A stretch of 64,000 nt of DNA, from contig CANLVP010000001.1 in the NCBI GenBank assembly GCA_947494675.1, forward strand, positions 1,116,001-1,180,000. Reading direction: 5' to 3'. A program made the translations under genes and the position numbers. The notes under the pieces are model-generated. The model was not told the origin of the DNA. It did not search any database and saw nothing but the letters and a program-made list of their open reading frames with translations. Source of the DNA: an uncultured Paracoccaceae bacterium (GTDB lineage Bacteria > Pseudomonadota > Alphaproteobacteria > Rhodobacterales > Rhodobacteraceae). Every line of letters begins with the position of its first letter. The stretch's first letter is position 1. This document shows positions 9,048-18,587 of the stretch, one piece after another.

Positions 9048-9892
9048 GCGCTTGCCTCCAAAACCTCGGCCACCACGCGGGTTAGCGCGGGCTGCCATGC
9101 GGGGGGTGTAATGCCAAAAGTGTCCACCAACGTGGCGCAATCTAGCCGTGAATTGGACGGCCGTTTTGCCGGTGTTGGATAGGCGCTGCTGGGGATATCG
9201 GTCACTGTCACATCCTGCCCGCTCGCCGCAAAAACCGCCCGCGCAAAGTCGGCCCAGCTCACATGCGGCTCCCCACTGAAATGATAGGTGCCCGCCTTGC
9301 CCGCATCCGTCAATTGATCCGCGATCTCCAAACAAGCCGCCGCGATCGCATCTGCGGGCGTTGGCCCCGTCACCTGATCAGCCACCACATTCAGCGCATC
9401 GCGATCCGCGCCAAGTCGCAGCATGGTCTTTACGAAATTCGCGCCATCCGCCGAAAACACTGCCGCTGTGCGCAAGATCACCGCGCGGCCACCTGCGGCG
9501 CGCACGGCAACTTCACCGGCCAATTTGCTGCGCCCATAGGCCCCCAATGGCCCCACCGGCGCATCAGGCGTCCAAGCGACCGCACCGCTGCCATCAAACA
9601 CATAGTCGGTTGAGATGTGCACAAACGGAATGTCCTGCGCGGCACAAGCCGCCGCCATCAAACCCGGCGCTTCGCCATTAATCCTCGTCGCTAGCGCCTC
9701 TTCTTCTTCGGCCTTATCGACCGCCGTATAGGCCGCTGCATTGATGACAGCCTTTGGCGCAACTTGGGCAATCAGCTTGCCCACCTGCTCTGGCGCGGCC
9801 AAATCCAATGTCTCGCGCCCCACGCAGGTCGCACCCATGCGCGCCAACGCCCGCGCCACCTGACCCGATTTGCCGAACACCAGCACCGTCAT
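9044..9892 (-). CDS. rfbD: dTDP-4-dehydrorhamnose reductase
   Basis: A 282-residue short-chain dehydrogenase fold enzyme reducing dTDP-4-keto-L-rhamnose to dTDP-L-rhamnose with NAD(P)H. Visible are the nucleotide-binding start [11 protein letters not shown], the [12 protein letters not shown] segment, the STDYVFDG motif (94-101) and the catalytic YxxxK pair Tyr119/Lys123 (AYGRSK). The length is normal for RmlD. It overlaps rfbB upstream and rfbA downstream by 4 bases each. Confidence 0.97.
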   Translation of the reverse strand: MTVLVFGKSGQVARALARMGATCVGRETLDLAAPEQVGKLIAQVAPKAVINAAAYTAVDKAEEEEALATRINGEAPGLMAAACAAQDIPFVHISTDYVFDGSGAVAWTPDAPVGPLGAYGRSKLAGEVAVRAAGGRAVILRTAAVFSADGANFVKTMLRLGADRDALNVVADQVTGPTPADAIAAACLEIADQLTDAGKAGTYHFSGEPHVSWADFARAVFAASGQDVTVTDIPSSAYPTPAKRPSNSRLDCATLVDTFGITPPAWQPALTRVVAEVLEASA

Positions 9893-10926
9893 GACGTGCC
9901 AAGCCGTTCGCCCACGCCGTCCCGGTCCATCAACCCCTGCAACCAGTCACCATTGTCGAGATACCATTGCACCGTCAGGCGCAGCCCTTTATCCACCGTC
10001 ACCGACGGCGTCCAACCCAGCTCTGCCTCGATCCGCGTCGCATCAATCGCATAACGCTGATCGTGGCCCGGTCGGTCGGTCACAAACGTAATCTGATCCG
10101 CATAGGGATGATTGGCTGGCCGCAGCTCATCCAGAATGGCGCAAAGCTTGCCCACGAGGTCAATGTTCTTCACCTCATTGAACCCGCCAATATTGTAAGA
10201 CCGACCCGACACACCCTTGTCCAAGGCCAACAGCAACGCGGTCGCGTGATCCTCAACATAAAGCCAATCGCGGATGTTCTCGCCCTTGCCATAGACCGGG
10301 ATCGGCTTACCGCCGAGCGCGTTCAGAATGACCACGGGCACCAGCTTTTCCGGGAATTGGTAGGGGCCATAGTTGTTCGAACAATTCGTCACGATCACCG
10401 GCAAGCCATAGGTCTCTGCCCATGCCCGCACCAGATGATCTGACCCCGCCTTGGACGCCGAATAGGGGCTGCGCGGATCATAGGGCGTGTCCTCGGTGAA
10501 CAGCCCCTCCGCGCCCAACGATCCAAACACCTCATCGGTTGAGATATGGTGGAACCGGAAACCATCCGGCCTGCCCTGCGCCACCCAATAGGCGCGCGCA
10601 GCCTCTAGCATTGTGTAGGTGCCGATCACGTTGGTTGATACAAACTCGCCCGGACCATCAATCGACCGATCCACATGGCTTTCCGCCGCAAGATGCATCA
10701 CGACGTCGGGCTGATGCTCTGCAAATACCCGGTCCATCGCCGCGCGATCACGGATATCGACTTGTTCCAGCACATAGCGGTCACTGGTCGCAGCCTCGGC
10801 CACATTCGCCAGACAGGCCGCATAGGTCAGGCTGTCCACGTTCACGACCGCATCGCCCCGCGCAATCGCCTGCCGCACCACGGCAGACCCGATAAAGCCT
10901 GCGCCACCTGTCACCAAAATCTTCAT
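9889..10926 (-). CDS. rfbB: dTDP-glucose 4,6-dehydratase
   Basis: A 345-residue NAD-dependent extended SDR enzyme converting dTDP-glucose to dTDP-4-keto-6-deoxyglucose. Key motifs are GGAGFIG (7-13, NAD binding), HISTDEVFG with the catalytic Thr130-Asp131-Glu132 trio, and YSASK with Tyr155/Lys159. The length is typical of RmlB. It overlaps rfbC upstream (10923-10926) and rfbD downstream by 4 bases. Confidence 0.98.
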   Translation of the reverse strand: MKILVTGGAGFIGSAVVRQAIARGDAVVNVDSLTYAACLANVAEAATSDRYVLEQVDIRDRAAMDRVFAEHQPDVVMHLAAESHVDRSIDGPGEFVSTNVIGTYTMLEAARAYWVAQGRPDGFRFHHISTDEVFGSLGAEGLFTEDTPYDPRSPYSASKAGSDHLVRAWAETYGLPVIVTNCSNNYGPYQFPEKLVPVVILNALGGKPIPVYGKGENIRDWLYVEDHATALLLALDKGVSGRSYNIGGFNEVKNIDLVGKLCAILDELRPANHPYADQITFVTDRPGHDQRYAIDATRIEAELGWTPSVTVDKGLRLTVQWYLDNGDWLQGLMDRDGVGERLGTS

Positions 10927-11477
10927 GCGTCATACTCAAATGGGCTGTCAAAGTCGGCCAGTGCTTGGGCTGCGGCATCCTTGTCAGACAGCACAGGCTG
11001 GCCTGTCATCGGCCAATCGACCCCGCAGCTGTCCCACCGCACGCCGCCATCCGCGTCCGGCGCATAAACGTCGGAACACTTATAGATGATCTCGGTCATC
11101 GGTTCGAGCGTGACAAAGCCGTGGGCAAACCCCTCGGGCACCAAAAGCTGCACACCGTTGTCAAAGCTCAAAACCTCGCCCACCCATTGCCCATAGGTCG
11201 GGCTGCCCTTGCGGATATCAACAGCCACATCAAACAGCGCCCCGCGCCCGCAGCGCACCAGCTTGGCCTGCGCATGGGGTGGGGCCTGAAAATGCAACCC
11301 GCGCAACGTGCCAACAGCATCGCTAAGCGAATGATTATCCTGCACAAAATCATAGTGTAGCCCAGCGTCATCCAACGCCGATTTCTTCCAGCTTTCGCAA
11401 AAGAAACCACGCGCATCGCCAAATCGTTTTGGGGTGATCTTCATCACACCCGGCAGGGAAGTCGCCTCAATCTTCAC
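10923..11477 (-). CDS. rfbC: dTDP-4-dehydrorhamnose 3,5-epimerase
   Basis: A 184-residue cupin-fold epimerase that inverts C3 and C5 of dTDP-4-keto-6-deoxyglucose. The family pattern is clear: [12 protein letters not shown], the catalytic-site LRGLHFQ (His62), the [18 protein letters not shown] strand and VPEGFAHGF. It is the first gene of the overlapping rfbCBDA operon. The rhomboid gene stops 107 bp upstream on the same strand; that gap could hold a separate promoter. Rhamnose made here probably enters the EPS or LPS. Confidence 0.97.
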   Translation of the reverse strand: MKIEATSLPGVMKITPKRFGDARGFFCESWKKSALDDAGLHYDFVQDNHSLSDAVGTLRGLHFQAPPHAQAKLVRCGRGALFDVAVDIRKGSPTYGQWVGEVLSFDNGVQLLVPEGFAHGFVTLEPMTEIIYKCSDVYAPDADGGVRWDSCGVDWPMTGQPVLSDKDAAAQALADFDSPFEYDA

Positions 11478-11584
11478 GCATCAATTCTCGCACTGAACAC
11501 TATTGCTATCGGAGTGCTGGATCGCCCCTGCAAATGCAAGTCTGGCATTCCCCACCCAAGATTGCCGTGTCAGATGCGCACCAC

Positions 11585-12241
11585 CTAGGACTTGCGATAA
11601 ATCGTCATCGCAATCAGCGCGCCAGACAGAAATCCACCCAAATGGGTCTGCCATGCCAGATGCCCGTTCAGCGCCACATACATCACGATATTGATCGCAA
11701 TCAGCAACCCGGCCATGCGGATGACCGGCCACATGTCCTCGCGCAGATCGACCCGGTCCAGATAGTTCCAGCCCAGTAACGCGCCCGCCAAGCCAAACAA
11801 TGCGCCAGATGCCCCAACCATCGGCTGTGGGGTCTGCGCCAACAGGGCATAGGCGACCGCACCGCCAAGAACAGAGCCGCAGTAAATCACCAAAAAACCG
11901 CGCCCGATCACCCGGTCCATCACGGCGCTGCCAAGACTGAAAAGCGTGATCATATTGACGACCAGATGCCCCAGCCCGCCGTGCAAAAACCCATAGGTCA
12001 AAAACATCAGGATCGGCTGCGCAGGATAGTTGGGCCGCCAATCCGCCAAAAGCCCCGGCCAGAACCCACCATATTCATAGACCGTCTGCCGCAGGCGCAC
12101 GACATCAATCACCTCCCAATCAGACAACGTCAGCGCCAGTTCAATCAGGCTACACAGCCCAATGAGACCAATCAGCACCGTCAATTGTTTTGGCGTGCGC
12201 GCGATGTCCTGTGATTGCTCTTGTGGGTCGGAACGGGTCAA
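11585..12241 (-). CDS. Rhomboid-family intramembrane serine protease
   Basis: A 218-residue polytopic membrane protein with about six hydrophobic helices. The family signatures are HGGLGHLVVNM (the oxyanion-side His and Asn), GASGALFG with the nucleophile Ser, and a C-terminal His in THLGGFLSGAL, so the Ser-His dyad is intact. Rhomboids cut membrane-anchored substrates within the bilayer; the substrate here is unknown. The start is a TTG at 12241 with AAGG about 9 bases upstream; there is no closer Met before the core. It lies upstream of rfbC on the same strand and divergent from the T6SS arm, and may simply be a chromosomal neighbour. Confidence 0.88.
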   Translation of the reverse strand: MTRSDPQEQSQDIARTPKQLTVLIGLIGLCSLIELALTLSDWEVIDVVRLRQTVYEYGGFWPGLLADWRPNYPAQPILMFLTYGFLHGGLGHLVVNMITLFSLGSAVMDRVIGRGFLVIYCGSVLGGAVAYALLAQTPQPMVGASGALFGLAGALLGWNYLDRVDLREDMWPVIRMAGLLIAINIVMYVALNGHLAWQTHLGGFLSGALIAMTIYRKS

Positions 12242-12263
12242 CGGGGCGGCCTTGGACTAATGC

Positions 12264-12303
12264 GCTTGGGCAAGGTTAGGGGTATCAACGCCCCATGCCA
12301 AGC
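12264..12303. promoter_or_regulatory. Imperfect inverted repeat in the rhomboid/T6SS divergent gap
   Basis: The 158-bp gap between the rhomboid gene and the first T6SS-arm gene contains GCTTGGGCA (12264-12272) facing TGCCAAGC (12296-12303), with a nested GGGG/CCCC pair between. It could be an operator or a hairpin in a leader. No clear promoter elements were identified; a TTGACG at 12314 is a weak -35 candidate for the rightward arm. Confidence 0.25.
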
Positions 12304-12399
12304 CAATGCGTGCTTGACGCTCAGCAGAGAAATCGGAACACTCCCCAAACATTCTGTCACGCTTTGCATTTAAGGTCGCGCGCTTTGGATACGCACACA

Positions 12400-13005
12400 A
12401 TGCCAGCCACCGGCCCCGCCCGCCTCTCTGGCGAAGAAGGGGAAAAGACACGGCCTCCCGCCGTGACGATGCGCTATGACACCCTGCCCGATCTTTTCGC
12501 CGCGATCCCGCAACTGGCTGAACTGACCCGCGACCGCCCACGCGCCAACGAAGACGCGCAAGACGTGCTGTTTCGCCTGCGCAGGTCGAACACACCAGAA
12601 GAGGCGATCACCTTCACCGCCTTTGCATTTGTGCCCAAGCTCGCGATCTGGTGGGGCTATGAATGCCTGCGATCCATCCCCGAGGTGCTGACACCGCTTG
12701 ACCGCGAGATGATGGATGGCGTCGCTCAATGGATCGGCCAGCCCACCATGGAAAACCGCCATGCCCTGATGCGCGATGCGCTCTGGGCACCTGAAAAGTG
12801 CCCTGGTGTGCATCTGGCGCTGGCGGTCGGTTGGTCCGGCGGCTCTATCGCGCCCAATGATCCTGCGCCCGTGCCGCTGCACCGCTGTCCGCGCGCAATT
12901 AACACCGCAGTACTGTCTTGTTTGGCGCAGGCCAACATTTCCCGCCGCACGATCTATTTGACGCGGTTTATGGACGTGGCACAATCGCTCTTCAAAGTGT
13001 ATTGA
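12400..13005 (+). CDS. DUF6931-like protein at the head of the T6SS arm
   Basis: About 201 residues, no signal peptide or membrane segment, so cytoplasmic. It appears to belong to the family I know as DUF6931, small proteins next to T6SS or FHA genes with no established function; I am only moderately sure of the family. The body contains FVPKLAIWWGYECLR and a C-terminal ALAVGWSGGSIAP segment. The frame is open from 12295, but codons before 12400 are unlike the rest; 12469 (MRYDTLPDLF) is another possible start. It lies 34 bp before tagH on the same strand, so it is probably co-transcribed and connected with T6SS regulation. Confidence 0.6.
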   Translation: MPATGPARLSGEEGEKTRPPAVTMRYDTLPDLFAAIPQLAELTRDRPRANEDAQDVLFRLRRSNTPEEAITFTAFAFVPKLAIWWGYECLRSIPEVLTPLDREMMDGVAQWIGQPTMENRHALMRDALWAPEKCPGVHLALAVGWSGGSIAPNDPAPVPLHRCPRAINTAVLSCLAQANISRRTIYLTRFMDVAQSLFKVY

Positions 13006-13039
13006 TCCGTCAACACACACCTGAATCGCCCGGACTTTC

Positions 13040-14299
13040 ATGACGCTAACGCTGAAAATCGACAATTATGACGTGTTGCAGGACGGTGGCCCCACCTTTG
13101 TGACCGTCACTGGCAAAGGTCTGCAAATTGGCCGCTCGACCTCGATGGACTGGACCTTGCCAGACCCTGAACGCCATATCTCAAGCCATCACTTCAGCAT
13201 TGAATACCGCGACAGCGCCTATTTTCTGGTGGATTGTTCGACCAACGGTGTGTTTCTGGATGGCCAGCGCCACCGGATCGAGGGGGCGCACCGATTGCAG
13301 TCGGGCGACCGGTTTCAGGTCGGTCACTATTATGTCGTAGCCACGGTCGAAGGGGCAGCGCCCAAACCGACAGGTTTCACACCGACTGCCGCAGCCCCTG
13401 CAGCAGCACCTGCACCCATGGCACCACCAGCTGATGACCATGATCCTTGGTCGATGGGCGCGCCTGCCACGCCGATCAATCCCAATCCGACGCCAAACCG
13501 CGATCCCTTTGCAGACTTTTCGCAAGATTTCATCGTGAACCCGCACGCCCCCGTGGCGCCGCCCGCGCCGGCCCCCGTGCCGCAGCCATCGCAACAAGGC
13601 TCTGCCTCGCCCTTTGGCGACGCACCTGCCGCCGCACCCGCGCCGGGGATGCAACCGATGGTGCCACAGGCCGCCCCGCCCCCCGCCGCCGCACCGATGC
13701 CGGGTCAGGCACAGGCCGCTGCTGGCAATGTGCTCGCTGCGTTCTGCGAAGGCGCGGGCCTGCCAGCAGGCAGCTACGGTGCCGCCGACGCAGAAGCACT
13801 CGCCCGCGAATTGGGCCGCACCATGCGGGTCGCATCGCAAGAACTCATGGCGATGCTGCAAGACCGCGCCTCCGCCAAGAAATTCACCCGTGGTGGCGAA
13901 CGCACCATGATGGGCAACACCGAAAACAACCCGCTCAAATTCCTGCCCGACGCCGCCCAAGCGCTCGAGGTGATGTTCCTCCAGCCGCGCCCCGGCTTTA
14001 TGGAAGGTGGCACCGGCATGGACGCTGCCTTGCGCGACGTGCGCACCCACCAAATGGCGGTCTTTGCCGCGATCCAACCGGCGCTGATCCAACTGCTAGC
14101 CGATCTCTCGCCCGAAGCCATTGAAGAAGACGCAGGCTCCGGCGGCTTATTGTCGGGCGGTGGCAAGCGCAAAGCCTGGGACACTTTTGTCGAACGCTGG
14201 GACGGCAAGGTTGGTGCACACGAGAATGGGATGCTTGGCGCGTTTTTGGAACATTTCGCCGAAAGCTATCGGACTGCCGTGCAATCGGCCAAAAGATAG
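13040..14299 (+). CDS. tagH: T6SS-associated FHA-domain protein TagH
   Basis: A 419-residue cytoplasmic protein. The N-terminal FHA domain (about 1-95) has the phosphothreonine-binding pattern: LQIGRSTSMDW (Gly-Arg), ERHISSHHFSIEY (Ser and His) and CSTNGVFLDG (Asn-Gly). A long Ala/Pro-rich linker follows (about 110-235), then the C-terminal TagH helical domain (EALARELGRTMRVASQELM to EHFAESYRTAV). FHA proteins of T6SS bind phosphorylated TssL or kinase and switch assembly on. In this window both the matching kinase/phosphatase pair (35.2-38.6 kb) and Thr-rich ligands in TssL are present. It is separated from tssA by 141 bp. Confidence 0.9.
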   Translation: MTLTLKIDNYDVLQDGGPTFVTVTGKGLQIGRSTSMDWTLPDPERHISSHHFSIEYRDSAYFLVDCSTNGVFLDGQRHRIEGAHRLQSGDRFQVGHYYVVATVEGAAPKPTGFTPTAAAPAAAPAPMAPPADDHDPWSMGAPATPINPNPTPNRDPFADFSQDFIVNPHAPVAPPAPAPVPQPSQQGSASPFGDAPAAAPAPGMQPMVPQAAPPPAAAPMPGQAQAAAGNVLAAFCEGAGLPAGSYGAADAEALARELGRTMRVASQELMAMLQDRASAKKFTRGGERTMMGNTENNPLKFLPDAAQALEVMFLQPRPGFMEGGTGMDAALRDVRTHQMAVFAAIQPALIQLLADLSPEAIEEDAGSGGLLSGGGKRKAWDTFVERWDGKVGAHENGMLGAFLEHFAESYRTAVQSAKR

Positions 14300-14440
14300 C
14301 GTGCAAAATCAACGCCATCGCCACACTCTTGTCACAGAAGTAAGGAATCCCTTGCTTGACCCGCGCGACAGTTGACCGCAGGGTAACACGACAACTTTGC
14401 TGGCCAGAATGGCTCACCTGACGGGGCAGGTAATCGAACG

Positions 14441-15799
14441 ATGACGCTAGAATGGCTCAAAGACCCAATTTCTGACGACGAACCCGCAGGCCCTGACCTT
14501 GAGGCCGCGGATGACGCGAGCTTTCTGGACTACTACTACGAGGCCGAAGCGCTCATGCCAGAGCGTTACTTCACCCCCGGCATCAAAAGCGACAAAGACG
14601 AATTCAGCCCTGGCACACTCTTCGACAAAAAGTCGATCAACCTCAAAGACGACAAAGCCAAGATCGAGGGTCTACTGAAACGCAGCCGCGACCTGCGCCT
14701 TTTGTCCCTTTTGGCGCGGCTGTCGATCCTCGCGGGCGATCTCGCAGGCTTTACCGAGGCGCTTGAAGGCACCGCTGACGTGCTCGAAGCCTTCCCCGCC
14801 GACGTGAACCCCAAAGACCTTGCCGATAAACGCGGTGCCTTGGATGAACTCGGCAATTCCGTCGTTGTCGGCATCCCGCTGCAATACGCCGAACTCGCTG
14901 GCCCCGGTGAGGTGAGCTTTCGCCGGATGCAAGTAGCCCAAGGCAAGTCGGACCCGCGGCAGGGCGAACTGGGGCTGGACCCCGGCAAACTGTCGTCCGA
15001 ACTTGCCTCACCCGGCAATGCAAAGGCCGTCGATGCGGCCCACGGCTTGCTGTCCCGCGCCGCAGATGCGCTCAACCGGATCAAAACCGCAGGCCTGTTG
15101 AATGATCCGCCGTTTAATCCCGCACTTGATGCAACCGTAACCACGGTCGCCGAACTGCAAACCATGATCGCAGGTGCGCGCCCTGACCTTCAGCCATGGA
15201 ACGCCGAAGACGCCGCCGCACCGGCCGCCGAAGACGCAGCACCCGAAGATGACGCGCCCTCTGAGGGTGACAGCCCGACCCCCGTTGCCGCCGCACCAGT
15301 TGCGGCCCCTACAGTTGTCACCAAAATCCCATCGCGCGCCGCTGCCGTCCGAACCATCAGCGCGATTGAGGCTTATTTCGCCACCCATGAACCTGCCGCC
15401 CCGGCGCTCTTGCTGATCACACAGGCGCGGCTTTTGGTTGGCAAACCGCTGATCGAGGCAATTGAAACGCTTTTGCCCGCTGACGCGCCCCGCGTGATGA
15501 TCGACTTTGGGCCTGCGACCGGCTTCAAAATGGATATGAACCGGCTCAAAATGCTGGCAGGCGAATCTGCCAGCCTCGCAGGCACCGTCGAAGACGAAGA
15601 CCTTGGCGAAGAACCCGTTGTCGGTAACCGCGCTGATGTCGCAGGCCACCTGTCAGCATTGGAAGAATTCTTCCGCGCCCGTGAACCGGCCAGCCCCATA
15701 CCAGTTTTGCTATTCCGCGCGCGGTCGTATCTTGAAAAAGACTTCGCCGCGATTGTCGCCGAACTCATACCACCACCGGCTGAGATACAAAGCGAGTAA
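14441..15799 (+). CDS. tssA: T6SS cap/baseplate coordinator TssA
   Basis: 452 residues, cytoplasmic. The ImpA N-terminal domain is clear: LKDPISDDEPAGPDLE, the acidic ASFLDYYYEAEA segment and a helical LLSLLARLSILAGDLAGFTEAL core. An Ala/Pro/Glu-rich linker (about 250-285) separates it from a C-terminal helical domain (AVRTISAIEAYFATHEPAAPALLL ... REPASPIPVLLFRARSYLEKDF), a pattern repeated twice and typical of TssA with an ImpA-like tail. TssA binds baseplate and sheath and stays at the distal end during extension. It precedes tssB by 92 bp; this gap carries GGGAG 8 bases before the tssB start. Confidence 0.9.
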   Translation: MTLEWLKDPISDDEPAGPDLEAADDASFLDYYYEAEALMPERYFTPGIKSDKDEFSPGTLFDKKSINLKDDKAKIEGLLKRSRDLRLLSLLARLSILAGDLAGFTEALEGTADVLEAFPADVNPKDLADKRGALDELGNSVVVGIPLQYAELAGPGEVSFRRMQVAQGKSDPRQGELGLDPGKLSSELASPGNAKAVDAAHGLLSRAADALNRIKTAGLLNDPPFNPALDATVTTVAELQTMIAGARPDLQPWNAEDAAAPAAEDAAPEDDAPSEGDSPTPVAAAPVAAPTVVTKIPSRAAAVRTISAIEAYFATHEPAAPALLLITQARLLVGKPLIEAIETLLPADAPRVMIDFGPATGFKMDMNRLKMLAGESASLAGTVEDEDLGEEPVVGNRADVAGHLSALEEFFRAREPASPIPVLLFRARSYLEKDFAAIVAELIPPPAEIQSE

Positions 15800-15891
15800 A
15801 CAACCCCTATCGTTTCCGCCAACACCGTCTCAACCGTTGACTCACACCACCATTCGCAGTTTCATCTGCTTCAAATATTGGGAGAAATAAG

Positions 15892-16425
15892 ATGGCTTCA
15901 GATTCCGCAACAGGATTTATCAAACGTAACCGTCCACCCCGCGTGAACATTTCCTATGCCGACCCCTACGACGCCGAAAAGGTTGTCGAATTGCCCTTCG
16001 TGATGGGCGTCATGGCTGATCTCTCGGGCAACGCATCCCCGGTCGAAAAAGAAGCCATCGGTGATCGCGACTTTACCGATGTCACGAACTCCACGCTGGA
16101 CGCCTATGTTGCGGCTGTGAACCCCGGCCTGTCCTTCAACGTCGAAAATAAACTCGACCCCGATAGCACCGACCGTCTGGGCGTGAACCTCGAATTCAAA
16201 TCGATGGACGATTTTGGCCCGGCCCAGGTGGCCCGTCAGGTCCCCGCGCTGAACAAACTGCTTGAAGCACGTGAACAGCTTGCCAACCTCGCCCGCTATA
16301 TGAACGGCAAATCGAAGGCACAGGATCACATCCGCGCCCTTCTTGACGATCCAGAACTGATGGCTGCATTGGCCGAACGTGCCGGGTCCGACGATGATGA
16401 CGACGACGCCGAAGACAAGGCGTAA
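15892..16425 (+). CDS. tssB: T6SS sheath small subunit TssB (VipA)
   Basis: A 177-residue protein with the TssB core: FIKRNRPPRVNISYADPYDAEKVVELPFVMGVMADLSG, then the helix KFKSMDDF-like region LEFKSMDDFGPAQVARQVPALNKLLEAREQLANL. The very acidic tail (about 160-177, a run of Asp) is notable. TssB interlocks with TssC to build the contractile sheath. GGGAG lies at good spacing before the ATG. It is followed after 73 bp by tssC, as in most T6SS loci. Confidence 0.96.
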   Translation: MASDSATGFIKRNRPPRVNISYADPYDAEKVVELPFVMGVMADLSGNASPVEKEAIGDRDFTDVTNSTLDAYVAAVNPGLSFNVENKLDPDSTDRLGVNLEFKSMDDFGPAQVARQVPALNKLLEAREQLANLARYMNGKSKAQDHIRALLDDPELMAALAERAGSDDDDDDAEDKA

Positions 16426-16498
16426 CGCATAAAATACGGAGCGCGCCAAACCACAGGTAAGGCGTGCTATCAAAACGACGAACAGGGGACATCTGACG

Positions 16499-17995
16499 AT
16501 GGCAAATGACGGCACACAACAGGAAGGACAAGTCGAAGGCGGCGCGCTGAGCGAGCTCGACGAGTTTTCCGACATCCTGCAAAAGACAATCAAGCCACGG
16601 ACTGAAGAAGCTTCGAAAGAAGTCGACAACGCCGTGACGACCTTGGTCAAAGAAGCACTGAGCGATGACAGCCTCGTGCAAGAGGACATCATCGACACCA
16701 TTCAGGGGATGCTGGCCAAGATCGACGAAAAGCTGACCGCGCAGGTCAACCAGATCATCCACGCTGACGAATTCCAGAAACTGGAAGCCAGCTGGCGCGG
16801 TCTGGCCTACACGGTCAACAACTCTGAAACCGACAGCAGCCTGCGCGTGAAGGTGATGAACGTCGGCAAGGACGAACTGAAGTCAGAGATGCGCCGCTAC
16901 CCCGGCGCCAAGTGGGACAAGTCCCCACTGTTTACCAAAATCTACAGCCAGGAATTCGATACGCTGGGCGGTAAGCCCTATGGCGCGATCGTGGGTGACT
17001 TCTACTTTGATCACTCCTCCGGCGACGTGAACCTGCTGCGCGACATGGGCAAGATTGCCGCCGTCGCACATGCGCCTTTCCTGACCTCTGCCGCGCCTGA
17101 ACTTCTGGGCATGGACAGCTGGAACGAAATGCCAAACCCGCAGGACCTGAACGAGATTTTCGACACGCCTGATTACGCGGGCTGGAACTCTCTGCGCGAA
17201 AGCGAAAACTCACGCTACATCGGCATGACCCTGCCGCGCGTGTTGTCGCGTGAACCCTACAGCCAGAACTCCACTTCTGTTGTTGAAGAATTCAACTTCG
17301 AAGAAGAGACCGATGGCCACGCAGGCACCCAATACGCATGGATGAACGCGGCCCACGCGATGGCCGTCAACATCAACCGTGCGCACAAGGAACACGGCTG
17401 GACCGTCCGCATCCGCGGCGTGCAGTCGGGTGGTGAGGTGATGAACCTGCCGACCCACACCTTTGACACCGGTGACGGTGCCAAGGACATGAAAATCCCG
17501 ACAGAAGTGTCCATCACCGACCGTCGCGAGGGCGAGCTTTCGAAGGCGGGCCTGATTGGCCTTGTCCACCGCAAGCACACCGACAAGGCGGCCTTTATTG
17601 GTGGTCAGTCGCTCTATAAGCCCAAGACCTACACAGATGCAGAGGCAACAGCGTCCGACAACATGTCGTCCCGCCTGCCCTACATCTTCGCTGTGTCCCG
17701 CTTTAGCCACTACCTCAAGTGTATGGTTCGCGACAAAGTCGGCGGCACGCCTGACCGGACCCAGATCCAGAACGATCTGCAAAGCTGGATCAACAACTAC
17801 GTCACCGCCAATCCTTCGACCGCAAGCGAAAAGGAAAAGGCACGTAAGCCGCTGGCAGCCGCCACGGTGCAAGTCATTGAGGACGAAGAAAACCCCGGCT
17901 ACTACATGGGTAAATTCTTCCTCAAACCGCACTTCCAGATGGAAGGAATGGATATCGGGATGTCTCTCGTGTCCAAGCTACCGTCTGGTGGCTAA
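16499..17995 (+). CDS. tssC: T6SS sheath large subunit TssC (VipB)
   Basis: A 498-residue sheath protein of normal length. Recognisable segments are IIHADEFQKLEASWRGLAY, IVGDFYFDHSSGDVNLLRDM, the LPRVLSREPYS loop, and the C-terminal FFLKPHFQMEGMDIGMSLVSKLP. It assembles with TssB around the Hcp tube, contracts to fire it and is then taken apart by ClpV. AGGGGA lies about 10 bases before the ATG. Strong clean coding and absence of insertions suggest a functional protein. Confidence 0.97.
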   Translation: MANDGTQQEGQVEGGALSELDEFSDILQKTIKPRTEEASKEVDNAVTTLVKEALSDDSLVQEDIIDTIQGMLAKIDEKLTAQVNQIIHADEFQKLEASWRGLAYTVNNSETDSSLRVKVMNVGKDELKSEMRRYPGAKWDKSPLFTKIYSQEFDTLGGKPYGAIVGDFYFDHSSGDVNLLRDMGKIAAVAHAPFLTSAAPELLGMDSWNEMPNPQDLNEIFDTPDYAGWNSLRESENSRYIGMTLPRVLSREPYSQNSTSVVEEFNFEEETDGHAGTQYAWMNAAHAMAVNINRAHKEHGWTVRIRGVQSGGEVMNLPTHTFDTGDGAKDMKIPTEVSITDRREGELSKAGLIGLVHRKHTDKAAFIGGQSLYKPKTYTDAEATASDNMSSRLPYIFAVSRFSHYLKCMVRDKVGGTPDRTQIQNDLQSWINNYVTANPSTASEKEKARKPLAAATVQVIEDEENPGYYMGKFFLKPHFQMEGMDIGMSLVSKLPSGG

Positions 17996-18064
17996 GCCCT
18001 GCTTTTTTAACCCCCCTGTCGGGAACGTATAGAAAGACCGACATTTCAAAAGGAGAAGACCCCA

Positions 18065-18547
18065 ATGGCAGTTGATATGTTTTTCAAAATCGACGGTATC
18101 GAAGGCGAATCGAAAGACGCCACGCATACCAACGAGATTGACGTACTTGCATGGAGCTGGGGCATGTCCCAGTCCGCAACCACCCACATCGGTGGCGGCG
18201 GTGGCTCTGGTAAGGTCAACGTGCAGGATATTTCGTTCACAAAGTACGTGGACAAATCCTCACCTGAGCTGATGAAGGCCTGTATGACTGGCCGTCACAT
18301 CACCGAAGCAACGCTTGTTGTGCGTAAAGCTGGCGACAAGCCACTTGAGTACATGACGATCAAAATCAGCGACATCATCGTCTCGTCCGTCTCAACCGGC
18401 GGTTCCGGTGGCGAAGATCGCCTGACAGAGAACGTTTCGCTGAACTTCTCTCAGGTTGACTACAAGTACATCGAACAGACCGACACCGGTGCTGAAGGTG
18501 CGAAGCCTGACGTCAAGTGGGACATCGCCAAGAACGAAGCGATGTAA
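18065..18547 (+). CDS. hcp: T6SS inner-tube protein Hcp (TssD)
   Basis: A 160-residue Hcp-family protein: MFFKIDGIEGESKDATHTNEIDV start, SWGMSQSAT, the tube-forming loop region DISFTKYVDKSSPELMKACMTG, and the C-terminal VDYKYIEQTDTGA. Hexamers stack into the expelled tube, and small effectors may ride in the lumen. It has the best ribosome site of the arm (AAAGGAG, 9 bases before ATG) and is followed by two hairpins, both fitting the high Hcp output typical of T6SS. Confidence 0.96.
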   Translation: MAVDMFFKIDGIEGESKDATHTNEIDVLAWSWGMSQSATTHIGGGGGSGKVNVQDISFTKYVDKSSPELMKACMTGRHITEATLVVRKAGDKPLEYMTIKISDIIVSSVSTGGSGGEDRLTENVSLNFSQVDYKYIEQTDTGAEGAKPDVKWDIAKNEAM

Positions 18548-18552
18548 TCCCT

Positions 18553-18573
18553 GCGGGTGACCCGAACACCCGC
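18553..18573 (+). terminator. Hairpin directly after hcp
   Basis: GCGGGTG (18553-18559) pairs with CACCCGC (18567-18573) around a 7-base loop, five bases after the hcp stop. There is no clear U-run, so it could be a partial terminator or a 3' stabilising structure for hcp mRNA. Confidence 0.5.
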
Positions 18574-18587
18574 AAACAAGACACTGG

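Noticed and set aside
11481-12041. 186-codon frame overlapping the rhomboid gene on the same strand
   Set aside because: The rhomboid frame carries conserved GASG and His motifs; this alternative frame is Cys/Trp/Arg-rich without motifs.
13181-14092. 303-codon frame opposite tagH
   Set aside because: Low-complexity Gly/Arg/His translation antisense to the Ala/Pro-rich linker of TagH.
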